The notes under the pieces are model-generated. The model ran no database searches. It had not been told where the DNA came from and saw nothing but the letters and a program-made list of their open reading frames with translations. A DNA stretch of 64,000 bases from contig NC_054741.1 in NCBI RefSeq assembly GCF_018143015.1, forward strand, positions 11,062,683 through 11,126,682. Reading direction: 5' to 3'. Source of the stretch: Lytechinus variegatus. Its lineage: Eukaryota; Echinodermata; Echinoidea; Temnopleuroida; Toxopneustidae. Positions 1 to 10,411 of this stretch are shown here, piece by piece; the stretch's first letter is position 1, and each line of letters starts with the position of its first letter. A program made the position numbers and the translations under genes.

Positions 1-142
1 CATAATTATGTTGGATCAATGATATATGTATTAATTTTGTATACTGGAGATAGAGTTAACGATTGTAGAATAAACCCTTTAAAAACACCTGTACTTGGGA
101 AGATGAACCATACGGACAGCTGACTTGGGACAAATCGTTACC

Positions 143-480
143 GTAACCCCCTCGCACCATCGTCGACACCACCATCACCACCACCACCACCACCACCATT
201 ACTACCGCGTCATCATCATGATCATATCGTCGTCATCATCATCACCACCACCACCACCATCACTACCGCGTCATCATCATGATCATATCGTCGTCATCAT
301 CATCATCGCCATCACCATCATCATCATCACCACCACCACCGCCATCATAATCATCATTCCGTTATCATCACCATCATCATCATCATCGTCGTCGTCATAA
401 TAATTATAATCACAATTATAATCACTGCGTTGTAATTATCTCCATCATCATTATGATGATGATGATGATCATCATCATTA
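143..480. repeat. CAT/CAC trinucleotide microsatellite
   Basis: Long imperfect run of CAT, CAC and CGT triplets ending in ATGATGATG. It creates a histidine- or serine-rich open frame of 91 codons on the plus strand, which is an artefact of the triplet repeat. The rest of 1-1150 is AT-rich single-copy-looking DNA with no gene that I can see. Confidence 0.9.
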
Positions 481-1169
481 TTGTCAAGTATATAATATAA
501 ATATTAAACAAAGTACTAAAAATGAGATAGGGACAATTCTATTTGACTTTTACATGAATGGTACGGTTTTATTACTTGATGTGTTTGGTATAATGTTTAC
601 GATATATTATTAGAAAGGCAAATATGTACGGTCAACTCAACTGTACATGTTATTTTTTTACATTCTCTGTTTTTATTTTCTTCGTCGCCATCATCACAGC
701 TCGAGAACTCCTTGGTTTGGAAATGACCCTATAGCAAAAAAAAAATTTCTAATGACAATCCTAACCTTGATTTTATTTTGGGACACTTTAAAATGTCGCC
801 CTCTCTCCTCGATTTAAAGATTCACGAACTATCTGAAAATTTATTTATTCATTTCGTAATAAAAATTAGCAGAGTCAAACGATACAATAAAATTCTCCCG
901 AATTTTGCAAACTTCTTTTCATTATTCAATTGATTTGTATTTCCATTTTCATTTGTAAACAAACTTATATCAGATGCCGCGTTTTCTAATTGAAAAATCA
1001 AAGCGCCATCATGATTAGGTTGGATGCTCCGCTCCCTTCACTGTTAATAAACCCCCTGATTTTACAGAAAACAAAAAGATTTGCAGAAAGCAACAACAGA
1101 ATCATTCTGTAAATTTATAAAACAGGAATTTTTCTGCAATTTAACAGAACAGGTCTGTTTAAAAAAGGG

Positions 1170-1437
1170 AAAAAAGTGTGTTTTTTATATTTTTTTTATT
1201 TTTATTTTATTTTTATTTACCCAGGGTAGCCACTTCAGTTAGGAAACTGCTCTACCAGCGGGCCCTGCATAACATAACATGTCATTATTACCCTTCTCCT
1301 ATCTAAATGCTGAGCGCCTAGCAAGAAGGCAGAAGGTCCCATTTTTATAAGTCTTTGGTATGACTTGGCCGAGGATCGAACCCACGACCTCCCGTTCATG
1401 AGGCGGACGCTCTACCGCTGAGCCACCATGCCCGGTG
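1170..1437 (-). mobile_element. tRNA-derived SINE
   Basis: Read on the minus strand, the element starts near 1437 with a tRNA-like head. It has an A-box (TGGCTCAGCGG), an anticodon-loop-like CTCATGA and a B-box (GGTTCGATCC), followed by a body of about 170 bp and an A/T-rich (AAAATA)n tail at about 1170-1220. The tail and body exclude a plain tRNA gene, so this is a retrotransposed pol III SINE. A 73-codon minus-strand open frame across it is a by-product. Confidence 0.8.
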
Positions 1438-1440
1438 TTC

Positions 1441-2690
1441 TCTTTAGGGAAATTTGTATGGTTCCATACTCCAATTTCCTGTAAGATTATGCAATCTGGT
1501 AAGATTACAGGTGTTCTCAAGACTCTGCCGCAAGAACTTCTTTTATTTCAAGGATAAATTTTCTAACAGTGTTGCTTACAGAGATTTTTGGTCCACCCCC
1601 ATTGTCTCTCCTATATAGAAACATTTAAGACCAGTCTGCATCCTGATTGCATGATCTTTCTGATGTACGAAGCTAAGCTTTCCGTTATTGATGGACTCAT
1701 TTATTCATATACTTATTACCTTTATATAATTTTATTCACATATTAACAACTGGGTTTCTTAATCAAGTCTCGTCTTCTATAAAAACAAATTTATGATTTG
1801 CTTTGCAATTGTTTGTGGCAAGAGTCTGAAACCAGTTCGGCAGTTTTTGAAGGTGGGCTTTTGTCAGGTGACTCCACGACAAGCCCCTTGCGACACCCTG
1901 AACAGCTGCACATCATTTCAGGAAGACAAGGCGGGTGAAAAGTCATGGATGACTTAATTGTGCAATTTCAGCCGCGTGATCAGACAATGGTCCAAAGCTG
2001 GTCCAAATTCAAGACCCTGACGTCGTGTGGCCATTCGACGTGCCAGCCTGTGTCTCGAGCTGACAATCAGCTTGAACGGTCAGATATGGGACAGTTTGGG
2101 CCGTGTCGGGAACCAATTTGATTTGACAGCAGGATTTATAAATCTGAGGAGAAAAATCATCACACCACCTGCACCATTATCCCTGTCGTCTTCTTCACCA
2201 CCGCCGCTGCCTTTAACGCCATCACGGTCACCATCGACAAAACACCTTTACTTAATGCATCTACATTATTCCCCTCTTCCAATATACCATTATTTTGTCA
2301 TCAGATTCCAGATTCTTGAATAAATCCTTGACATTTAAAGGACCACTGTATTACAAGCACTACACACCTACCGCACCTTTTCAAATTCATAATCTTGATA
2401 AAAATATAATTTTATTTTTTATATTTTTGCTCCTCTTCTTTTACATCTTTGGGAGAATGTTGCGAGCAGTATACGATATATGCGAATAGATGACAATGTT
2501 GAATGCACTAATGATCGTTTGGTAATACATCCATCCGAGAGAAAGTTAGTGTCTTGAGGCTGATATCTTCAGAAGAGAGTGTTTATTTGTTTATTCAAGC
2601 TTACACGATTCTTGAAAATCTTTTACATTTACAAAACGTTTAAAACACTGTTGAAATCAGACAAAGACAATTTATAGATCTATTCTTATT
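1441..2690. other. Intergenic, no gene seen
   Basis: The open frames here (for example 2027-2323) have no recognisable domain, no splice context and low-complexity proline/serine composition. I see nothing that supports a gene. Confidence 0.5.
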
Positions 2691-2695
2691 ACATG

Positions 2696-2795
2696 GGTAG
2701 GAATTCGGTAGCGGTAGTAGTAGTATATAGGAGTAGTAGAAGTATATAGTGGTAGTAGTAGTAGTGGTGGTGGTGGTGGTGGTAGTAGTAGCATA
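2696..2795. repeat. GTA/GTG trinucleotide microsatellite
   Basis: Run of GTA, GTG and AGTAGT triplets with a pure (GTG)n core at about 2766-2782. It encodes a spurious poly-Tyr/His frame on the minus strand. Confidence 0.85.
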
Positions 2796-3113
2796 CCTGA
2801 ATGCCTTTCCACAGTTTATTTAAACATAAATCTTTTGGAGATTGAACATTTTCAGGGGAAGTGGGACTGGGGGGAAAATGACATAAGTATAGAGTCAAAA
2901 TGTGCAATTTATTCAGGCAAACATAACTTTATTTCATAGCAGCTCCATAGCTATCGCAGCATTAAATGACGTTCAAACATATTATATTGCAATATACTGC
3001 AATTTATTAGTTTATGATATACGTACAAACATTTTCTGCTCTGGCCTTTACATAGAAAATTGCACATGTAAGATAAGTTGGGTCATCAGGGATATTATCC
3101 ATGATTATGAACA

Positions 3114-3494
3114 AGGTACGGAACCTGGGAATGGACATGTGAAAAATATTTGTCATTTAAATGAGGTAATTATGTCATTAAAACGAGATATGATACCATT
3201 TTATTGAGATAGGTCTTTGAAATTAGTTATTATGTTATTCTAATAGAGTCATTAAAAACGAGATATTGAGTCGTGTTAGGAGATAACATACCATTGAAAT
3301 AAGATATGTTAATTTAATAAGATATAATTAGGCGTATTAAAACCATTAAAACGAGGTATTGAGTCTATTCAAGAGATAATATGTCATTAAAATGAGATAT
3401 TCGATCATTTTATTGATATAATTCAGACTTTTTATTAAGTCATTTTGATGAGAAAAAAAATATTTTTCACATGTCCATTGCCGGGCTCCGTAAC
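3114..3494. mobile_element. MITE with ~38-bp terminal inverted repeats
   Basis: The left end at 3114-3152 (GGTACGGAACCTGGG..., then GGACATGTGAAAAATATTT) is the inverted complement of 3458-3494 (AAATATTTTTCACATGTCC, then GGGCTCCGTAAC). The interior is a degenerate tandem of GTCATTAAAACGAGATAT-like units at about 3170, 3250, 3345 and 3390. There is no coding potential, so it is a non-autonomous DNA element. A target-site duplication is not clear. Confidence 0.7.
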
Positions 3495-3559
3495 AAGGGG
3501 ATTAATCTTTGTATATATTGACCCCAAATAAAGACATTTGAAGGACTATTTTTAAAGAA

Positions 3560-4060
3560 TTCATGAAGAGCATACACATCTCACCATATTCATTTACTGC
3601 GAGCGCCAAGCGCTTGCTGATTTTGTTAGAATTAGAACACCTAAACACACACTTTTTTTGTAGTCATTGTAGTCATGAATTCGATGCATATCTCACTAAT
3701 CAAATACTGCAAGCGTGAAGCGCGAGCTGATTTTTTTTTAAATTGGACCTGAAGGCATTTAAGGTTTGTATGTAAGAATACAGTAAGCCCGTGTGTTACT
3801 AACCAAATGATGAGAGCGCCTATAACGCGAGCTGATTTTTTTATATTCAGATCAGAAATAAAGGACGTTTTGAGGAATTGTAAGGAATTCATGAAGGGCA
3901 GACATATCTCACCAATCCATCAATGCGAACGTAAGCACGGAATGGGAATCTTTCATATTCAGACCGTAAAAAGGGGCAATCACTAAAGTGTCCTGGAAAA
4001 AAGCATATGTCACTACAATGATAACTCGAAGTGCGAGGAAATATATTTTGTATATATTTA
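3560..4060. repeat. Degenerate tandem repeat, ~110-bp period
   Basis: About five diverged units share the phrases ATCTCACTAATCAA, ACTGCGAGCG and GCGCGAGCTGATTTTT, at about 3580, 3690, 3800, 3905 and 4010. A phrase like GAATTCATGAAGGGCAGACA recurs between units. No coding potential. Confidence 0.6.
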
Positions 4061-4291
4061 CTTGAAAACGGGATGTTTTAATACAACATGATTATATCTC
4101 TCATGAAACAGACAATGCGGACACCAGGAATGATAAATACATAGACCCTAAGCAAATTATGTTTCATAAGTTATGAAAAAAAATATCTAAAATAATATAA
4201 TATATATAATATAGCATAACATAATATAATATAGATAGACAATAATTTCTTGTTTCCCAGTACGTTTCTTTTTCTATCTCCCTCTTTTCCC

Positions 4292-4351
4292 CGTTTTTTT
4301 TTTTTTTTTTTTTTGGGGAGGGGCAGCCGATAGGGGTGGGGGGGGGGGGCA
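4292..4351. repeat. Homopolymer T and G runs
   Basis: A run of about 20 T is followed by GGGGAGGGG and a further run of 10 G, directly downstream (on the minus strand) of the transporter stop codon. Confidence 0.8.
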
Positions 4352-4378
4352 CGTTCCCCCGTAGGTACGCCACTGCTT

Positions 4379-7300
4379 CTATGAATTTAAAGGGGTGTAT
4401 CGTTGTTTTATGTTCATGTAGATGATGATGACAAAGCCTGTAAAAACGTGAAAGCTGCCCATTAGAAGAAATCCAACATCGAAAGTGCCATATATCATGT
4501 ACAGTCTTCCTGTGTTTAAAATATATAGATATGAAGAAAAAAAAATCATAAATGTATTGTTACATCACGTTGTTATCACTAGTAATCATCATGCACTACA
4601 ATTTGTATAATGTTCTCTGTATAGGAATATCATTATATCCAAAATGTATTGTCTACATAATATCAATTGTTCTACTTGATTAATTGATTGGTCGCATTTG
4701 TATATATATATATATATATATAGATATTATACAGAAATGAAACAAGGGAACCAACTGTAAAGCAAACCTTGTAAATGCGGGTTCCCTGCAATAAATAGTT
4801 GACTAAAGTATCCCCAATGAAATTCAAATCGTATATTAAACAGGTTTGAACAATGAAAAAGAAAACTAAAGGGGTCAAGCTTTGTATGCCTATATGTGAC
4901 AATAAAAAAAAATCATATCATACCCCTGGTGTATAAAACAAACCTGAGTCATCTAGTCTGTAAGGATTTCAATGAATAAACTTTGAATATAAGGACATAC
5001 TACAAGTGTGTGAAGCATCTTATAACCATGTTTTTACTAATGACGTTTATTCACTTCTAATTATACGTGAGGGCTACCAAAAAAAAAACCGTCTCTGCTT
5101 TTTAATTGTAAAAGTATTTGTGATCAAATCCCAAAATTATGCGTACCTACCTATTGTATACCCGCCAAGCAAACGAGCAAGACTATTGATGCCATACGAC
5201 AGACTAAGAGAGGAGCGAAAAACATCTCTGTTTGTAGATTGCTTCAAGAGAACCGTGCCGAGAGGCAGGACGATCCCATTCCCCACACCATACAGAGCCG
5301 CTGCCGCCATATTTTGAGCGTGCGAGTCAAGGATTGGGCACACCATCAAGGAGAGGGCCAAAGCCGATGTCGCCATCAGATAGAGTTTCTCAGAAGTCAG
5401 AATCCCGAAATCGATGATCAAACCGTGAGTTGCCCGAGCTATTGTCGAAAAGATACCAGATACAGATGCAATGGAAGCTGCGACAAGAGGTGTCATCCCT
5501 TTACTTTGAAGATAAGGGATGAAGAACAATAACCATCCCACTAAAGTGAAACGGGCAAAGAACTGTAAAATCAGGACTAGGTAGAGCAGTGGATTTCTGA
5601 ATAACGTAAATGGAAAATGATGTCCGCAAGTGTTCCAACATCTAGATCTGATTGGTTCATCGTCATCTTCTGCTGAAGTTCGTTGCAATGGAGACAATGA
5701 TAGCGGTGATAGGTTTAAGTTGTGTGTACTAGTATTTAAAAGTGGAATTGTGTCCTTGTGCAAATTACGTGTCTTATTTTTCTTTAGGTTTTTCAAATGC
5801 GTGGTGTTTCTATCCTTTTGTTCAGAAAGAGCAACTTTCTCCGTTTTCTCCGGCTTGGCTTCATCCTCATTACCATGTTTGTTCGGAAGAGATCTTAAAA
5901 CGGCTCCGTGTACCACCACGTGGAGACATAGAGCACCAAGAACCATGAAGGTACCCCGCCATCCGTAAGTGTCTATGAGAACTTGACCAAGAGGTGCAAA
6001 GACCACAACGCCTATACCAGTCCCAGAATATATCAGTCCATTGGCTACTGCAAATCGTTTGGTGAAAGACAACCTTATCAGCTCGAGGGACGGTACTAAT
6101 GGAAAACCAAAGCCGAAACCTAAGAGAAATGAAATTATATAAGAAAGGCTTTCGCCTTAAACCAGCAGATTTAGACTATATTTTTTTTTCAGCAAGCTAA
6201 CAGCACAATTTTCATGCTGACTCTAGTACTCATGTACAGTGCATATCATTTTGCTGCTTTCAAATGCAAGATTTTGACGGTTTTATCTTCTGAATTCCAT
6301 GTTGACGGTATTTAAGGATGTAGTCACACAACTTAAACAACAATATTGATCATTTAGTGATGACAAATTATCGTTTTTCTTACTAGAAGTTGTTTTATTG
6401 GCGATGTTTTTACAGGCCATCCCACCTCTTAAAATATAAAGAAATTATATCCCAATGCAATGCCCGGTATACTTGCCCAACTATCTTACCTGCTACTGCT
6501 AAACAGACAGCCAGCTGAGTTGACGATGTAACGAAAGATGCTAGTATTACTCCACTACTACAGAGGATACCACCGACGACTGCAACGGATCGTGCGCCAA
6601 ACACCTTGCAAAGGGGAGCACTGGTAAAACCTTTGGGAAAGAGAAAAATTAAAAGTTTAAATAAAAGAAATATCTTCAATCGATGGTTTTAAAAAAGGGC
6701 AACTTACGATTCTGAGAGATGACGCTTTAGTTGTTAAACTGCATACTTTGTCAGTTGAGATGAAATTGGGTTCAAAGTACTAACTGACAAAAAATATCCG
6801 CCGTTGATTTGAGCAAATCTGATCCATCAAAATGACTGAAATATGAGTGTAACCCCCCCCCCCAAAAAAAAACATTTTTTGTCATTTGAAGTCAAAGCAT
6901 GAGCTTGGGGGGGGGGGGGGTTCTGGCACTGGGAAGCGGGGGTGCTGTGTGTGTTATTTATCATGGACAGCACTCCCTGGAAATCTGGAAGGTACTGTGT
7001 GCTGAACAGCAGTAATTTTACCAAATCACCTTCATTTTGTAGTGAAAACTTTTTGCTTGCATGTCAATTTTTTTACTTAAAGGACAAGTCCACCCCAACA
7101 AAAAGTTGTCACTAAACAGAGCAAAATCCAACACGCATAGCATTGAAAGTTTCATTAAAGTCTGACATAAAATAAAGTTATGACATTTTAAAGTTTATTT
7201 CACAAAACAGTTATATGCACACTCTGGTCAGTATGCAAATGAGGGGACTGATGACGTCCTCAACTCACTATTTCTTTTATGTTTTATTATCGTCATCATC

Positions 7301-8082
7301 ATCCTCCTCCTCATCATCATCATCTTCATCATCATAGTCCTCTGACCAGGATTATTTCCGTACTTTTTCCTATACGCTCTTTAAAAAAGTATAGGAGCTG
7401 ATTAAAACTTTTTATTGTCTCGTATTTGAAACCTGTTTAGGTTTATCAGAGAAGCAGAAAAGGGTTCTAAACATTCTTTTAGAACAATTTTAAGTTTGTT
7501 TTACAAGCAATTTATTAACCTTTGAAGGTTACAGTCATTTATACACAAACTATATCGGGTTCTTCATTGTGTTTAAACCCATATGTTGTATAACGAAAAT
7601 AAAAATCGGTGATAACCCCATAGACTGTATTCAAATGGTTCCTTGTACAACCAAAAACTGGGCGTTGGTTTGGGGTAGATACTTCACATATTGTGAATGT
7701 ATATTGAAGCAGTTACGGGATTATATCTGTCATATTTTCCTGACCAGACCTGTCTCCATAGAACCCTGTAATACATAAGCCTACCTGTGAAATCAGAAAA
7801 TGTTCCGAAAAGAGCCAAAATGAGACCGAGTTTAGAGATGGAGGTTCCTCCAAAATGATTCACGAGATTCGGCATTAGAACCCCAAAGACTTTTACAGTT
7901 CCACTGAAGAGTAGTTTTGTGAAGAACGCCCAAAAGACGATGACCCAACCCCAGCCTCCTTCACGAATCTCCTTGTCGATTAGGTTGGTTTCTTCCTTTA
8001 TTTCGTTCTCGTCTACCCCAGCAGAATCGTCCTCGTTGTAATCATGATCGAACTTGTCGTCATCAATGTGTAATGATGCCAT
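4379..8082 (-). CDS. Monocarboxylate transporter-like protein (SLC16 family), 4 exons, complete
   Basis: Proton-linked or facilitative monocarboxylate carrier of the plasma membrane, major facilitator fold with 12 helices. Coding exons on the minus strand: 7785-8082, 6490-6630, 5151-6119, 4379-4509 (512 residues). Splice phases are 1, 1 and 1, so the frame is continuous. Residues 41-46 are EGGWGW, the family signature before helix 1. Helices 2-3 are in exon 2. Exon 3 carries SFTKRFAVANGLIYSGTGIG at about 164-183, matching the conserved helix-5 motif. A long Lys/Asp/Ser-rich loop of about 75 residues separates helices 6 and 7, then helices 7-11 follow. The small last exon (G-RLYMIYGTFDVGFLLMGSF...) supplies helix 12 and ends QRYTPLNS. 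The first ATG is preceded by an in-frame stop. An acidic N-terminal tail of about 40 residues precedes helix 1. The subtype and substrate (lactate, thyroid hormone, creatine, orphan) cannot be read from the sequence. It lies head-to-head with CNBD1, 2.3 kb away. Confidence 0.88.
4700..4724. repeat. (TA)n microsatellite in transporter intron 3
   Basis: TATATATA run of about 22 bases, between the last two transporter exons. The rest of intron 3 (4510-5150) shows nothing notable. Confidence 0.8.
7079..7290. mobile_element. Partial TIR element (AAAGGACAAGTCCACCCC family)
   Basis: Begins TTAAAGGACAAGTCCACCCC and contains GAAAGTTTCATTAAAGTCTGAC, GTTATGACATTTTAAAG and CAAAACAGTTATATG. The same order of phrases is seen in the complete copy at 46326-46775. 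Only the left half is present. It sits in transporter intron 1 and is followed by a CATCATC microsatellite at about 7285-7336. Confidence 0.7.
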
Positions 8083-10411
8083 TTTCAAACAGATCAATGG
8101 AAATCAAGATTGGCTGCTCATGAATTGAATCTCAAATGCATTTAGATTATAAAGTCGCCCACTTATAAAGGGTATTCACACGTCGTTGACAAGACAAATC
8201 TTATGGTGGCCCAATATGATAACGTGGTGTTCAACAGGGGACTGCTGCTGGCATACAAGTAGAGGTGGTGAAAGTAAATTAATGTAAATGACACCTATTA
8301 TTAAACTGGAGGTAGCTGGGGACGTAGGCCTATGTAACAGCATAGAGTGGTAATTCATCTTGCCACGCTCTCACTCTCTTCTGTAATAGTGGCATCTACC
8401 TTTCATTTTCATTGTACGCTGTTACATGGCCGTACGTAAGGGGGGGGGGTAAATTTTCATTTTCGAAAATGTTCAGAGAATGCACCCAAAACTGTAAAAG
8501 AAATATTTTAATTTCACTTTCGAAAATATAGAAGTGCCCCCATGACAAGCTCGGCGGCTTTGCTCCCTCACTTTCTTTTCAACAGAATTTCACGCTTCTT
8601 GCCCTCCGCTCCCCCGGGACCTTTCCCCACAGGACATATTACTGCCAACGGCCATATGTTCCAATTAACTGTTTTTTTTTGTTAAAAATACAGTTTCACA
8701 GTTGAAACTTGAAAGTGGTATACAGCTATACTCGGTCCCTATATGCAGCGGCGGGGCTGGGTTGAAGAGCCCGTACAAAATAAACCGACAATAACGCTCT
8801 TCATCAAACTATTATCAAAACGATAGATGAAGCGCATCAATTATCATTTTTACTTGGTGTTCAATGAGGAAGAAAAAAGAAAACCCCTATAAATATAGGC
8901 CCATGTCTAAGTAGTGAAACAATTCTTTTCTCTTCAAATTTTTTCGGGACCATTTGACTTCCAATTTGTAATAGAAAACCTGTTTTTTAATTGCTTTTCA
9001 AATTTACATCATCACCAACGGAACGGTTTTCAAAGTGGAGGGGGTGGGGGTTCTGACCATGCAAAAATCACAATCATAATATGGCAATTTTTTCGTTTTT
9101 GTACACGGTTTTGATAAAAAGTGTGTGTGTGTGGGGGGGGGGGGGAGGCTTAAGCCCCCTCCCGCTTCCGCAGCCCCTGTCACCCCTCTTAAAAATCGTT
9201 TCCAGGGCCCTAAAAATAGGATGATTGCGTGCATAAGAAAGCGTTCTCACGCACAAATTACGTGTCAGGGAATTTCGCTGAATCAATGTCAAGTTGTTCG
9301 GGCATATCAGATCAGACGCATTAGCTGATGTTGTCAGTGGAAATTATTATTCCTTTCATGAAAGGTGATGTTTTGTGGTTGTTCAGTTTTTCCATAGTAC
9401 ACGTTCACCGAAAAATGAGATGTAGCCCAATAGCCCCCTGATTCCGTAGCCCCTAGCCTGCATTCCTAATTACAGAAAAAAAAATCAAAATTAACTCCCG
9501 CTTCACTCTATCATATTATTATCTTCAGTAAAATATGTTTCCTCGTGCATTTCTGTAATAGGCCTTCTAAAAATATGTCCTTTTCCTGTTCGGCATAGTC
9601 ATTGCAAAATTTCAGTTCGCGCATTACATGCATAATTTGATATTCATAAATTTTTACAAAATTAATATACACCAACCCTTGAAATTACACTTTTTAGGTT
9701 CAGTATATACAGTTAAGGACAGAAGTTTACATACATCCAGTGACATTTGCCAAACGTTATTTACTGTATTTTATGTGCTATCATGACGAATTTGATATCA
9801 AACAAAATTATGTCATGCCCCTTCATCACATCGCTTGTCACCTAGGAGCTGAAAAATATAGTGTCATTTTCCCCCCAAAGTCATCATATTTTAGACAAAT
9901 TGAATATAAAAAAAACTTGACTATAACATTTCATATTTGTGCGAGTTACTTCTCAACATAAACATTTCAGATTATTCTTTTTGTTCAGTGGTGGCATATC
10001 ATGATAGAAAATGTAATATAAATCATAGATTTGACATTTTATTTCTTTCTGGAACGATGTTCGAAAGTATAATTACAAACAATAGAATACATTTGGCATG
10101 AATATTACTTTTTTTCTTTAAGGAAAATCCCACCTGAAATATAATCTAATCCCAATGGCATCCCAATCATGTAAGAGCTTAACTCCCGGTTAATACTCTC
10201 TTTCATTTGATCCCATATCAAATTCGATCCTGATACATTACTTTTTTTACATGCACGCGTACGCACGGCGCCCTCAACAATTTATATGTGCCATTACGGA
10301 ACATTACGAATACGGCGTTGCTAAGAACGCTACTAACTATATTTACGAACTGAATTAGTGAACGATTTGTCAATGTTCTTGTCAAGGACACATTGATAAT
10401 TTTGCAAGGTA
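8083..10411. other. Shared upstream region of the divergent transporter and CNBD1 genes
   Basis: Separates the two start codons. It holds the transporter 5' untranslated sequence and promoter (a weak TATA-like ATTATAAAG at about 8147), G-runs at 8439-8448 and 9133-9145, fragments of dispersed repeats (around 8425-8650 and 9120-9215) and a solo Tc1-type inverted repeat at 9706-9750. I see no other gene. Confidence 0.6.
9706..9750. mobile_element. Solo Tc1/mariner-type terminal inverted repeat
   Basis: TATACAGTTAAGGACAGAAG followed by TTTACATACATCCAGTG closely matches the outer ends of fish and other Tc1-like elements (CAGTTGAAGTCGGAAGTTTACATACA). I did not find the matching opposite end or a transposase frame nearby, so this looks like a remnant or one end of a short derivative. 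Confidence 0.6.

Noticed and set aside
125-400. His/Ser-rich 91-residue frame
   Set aside because: It is the translation of a CAT/CAC microsatellite with no splice or start context.
1365-1437. Possible tRNA-Met gene (CAT in the anticodon loop)
   Set aside because: The acceptor stem does not pair, and the tRNA-like part continues into a body and A-rich tail, so it is a SINE head.
5137-5150. Transporter stop at 5137 as the true C-terminus
   Set aside because: A downstream exon (4379-4509) in matching phase encodes the missing last helix.
10313-10330. RFX X-box (GTTGCTAAGAAC) upstream of CNBD1
   Set aside because: Only the left half fits the consensus; the right half has two mismatches.
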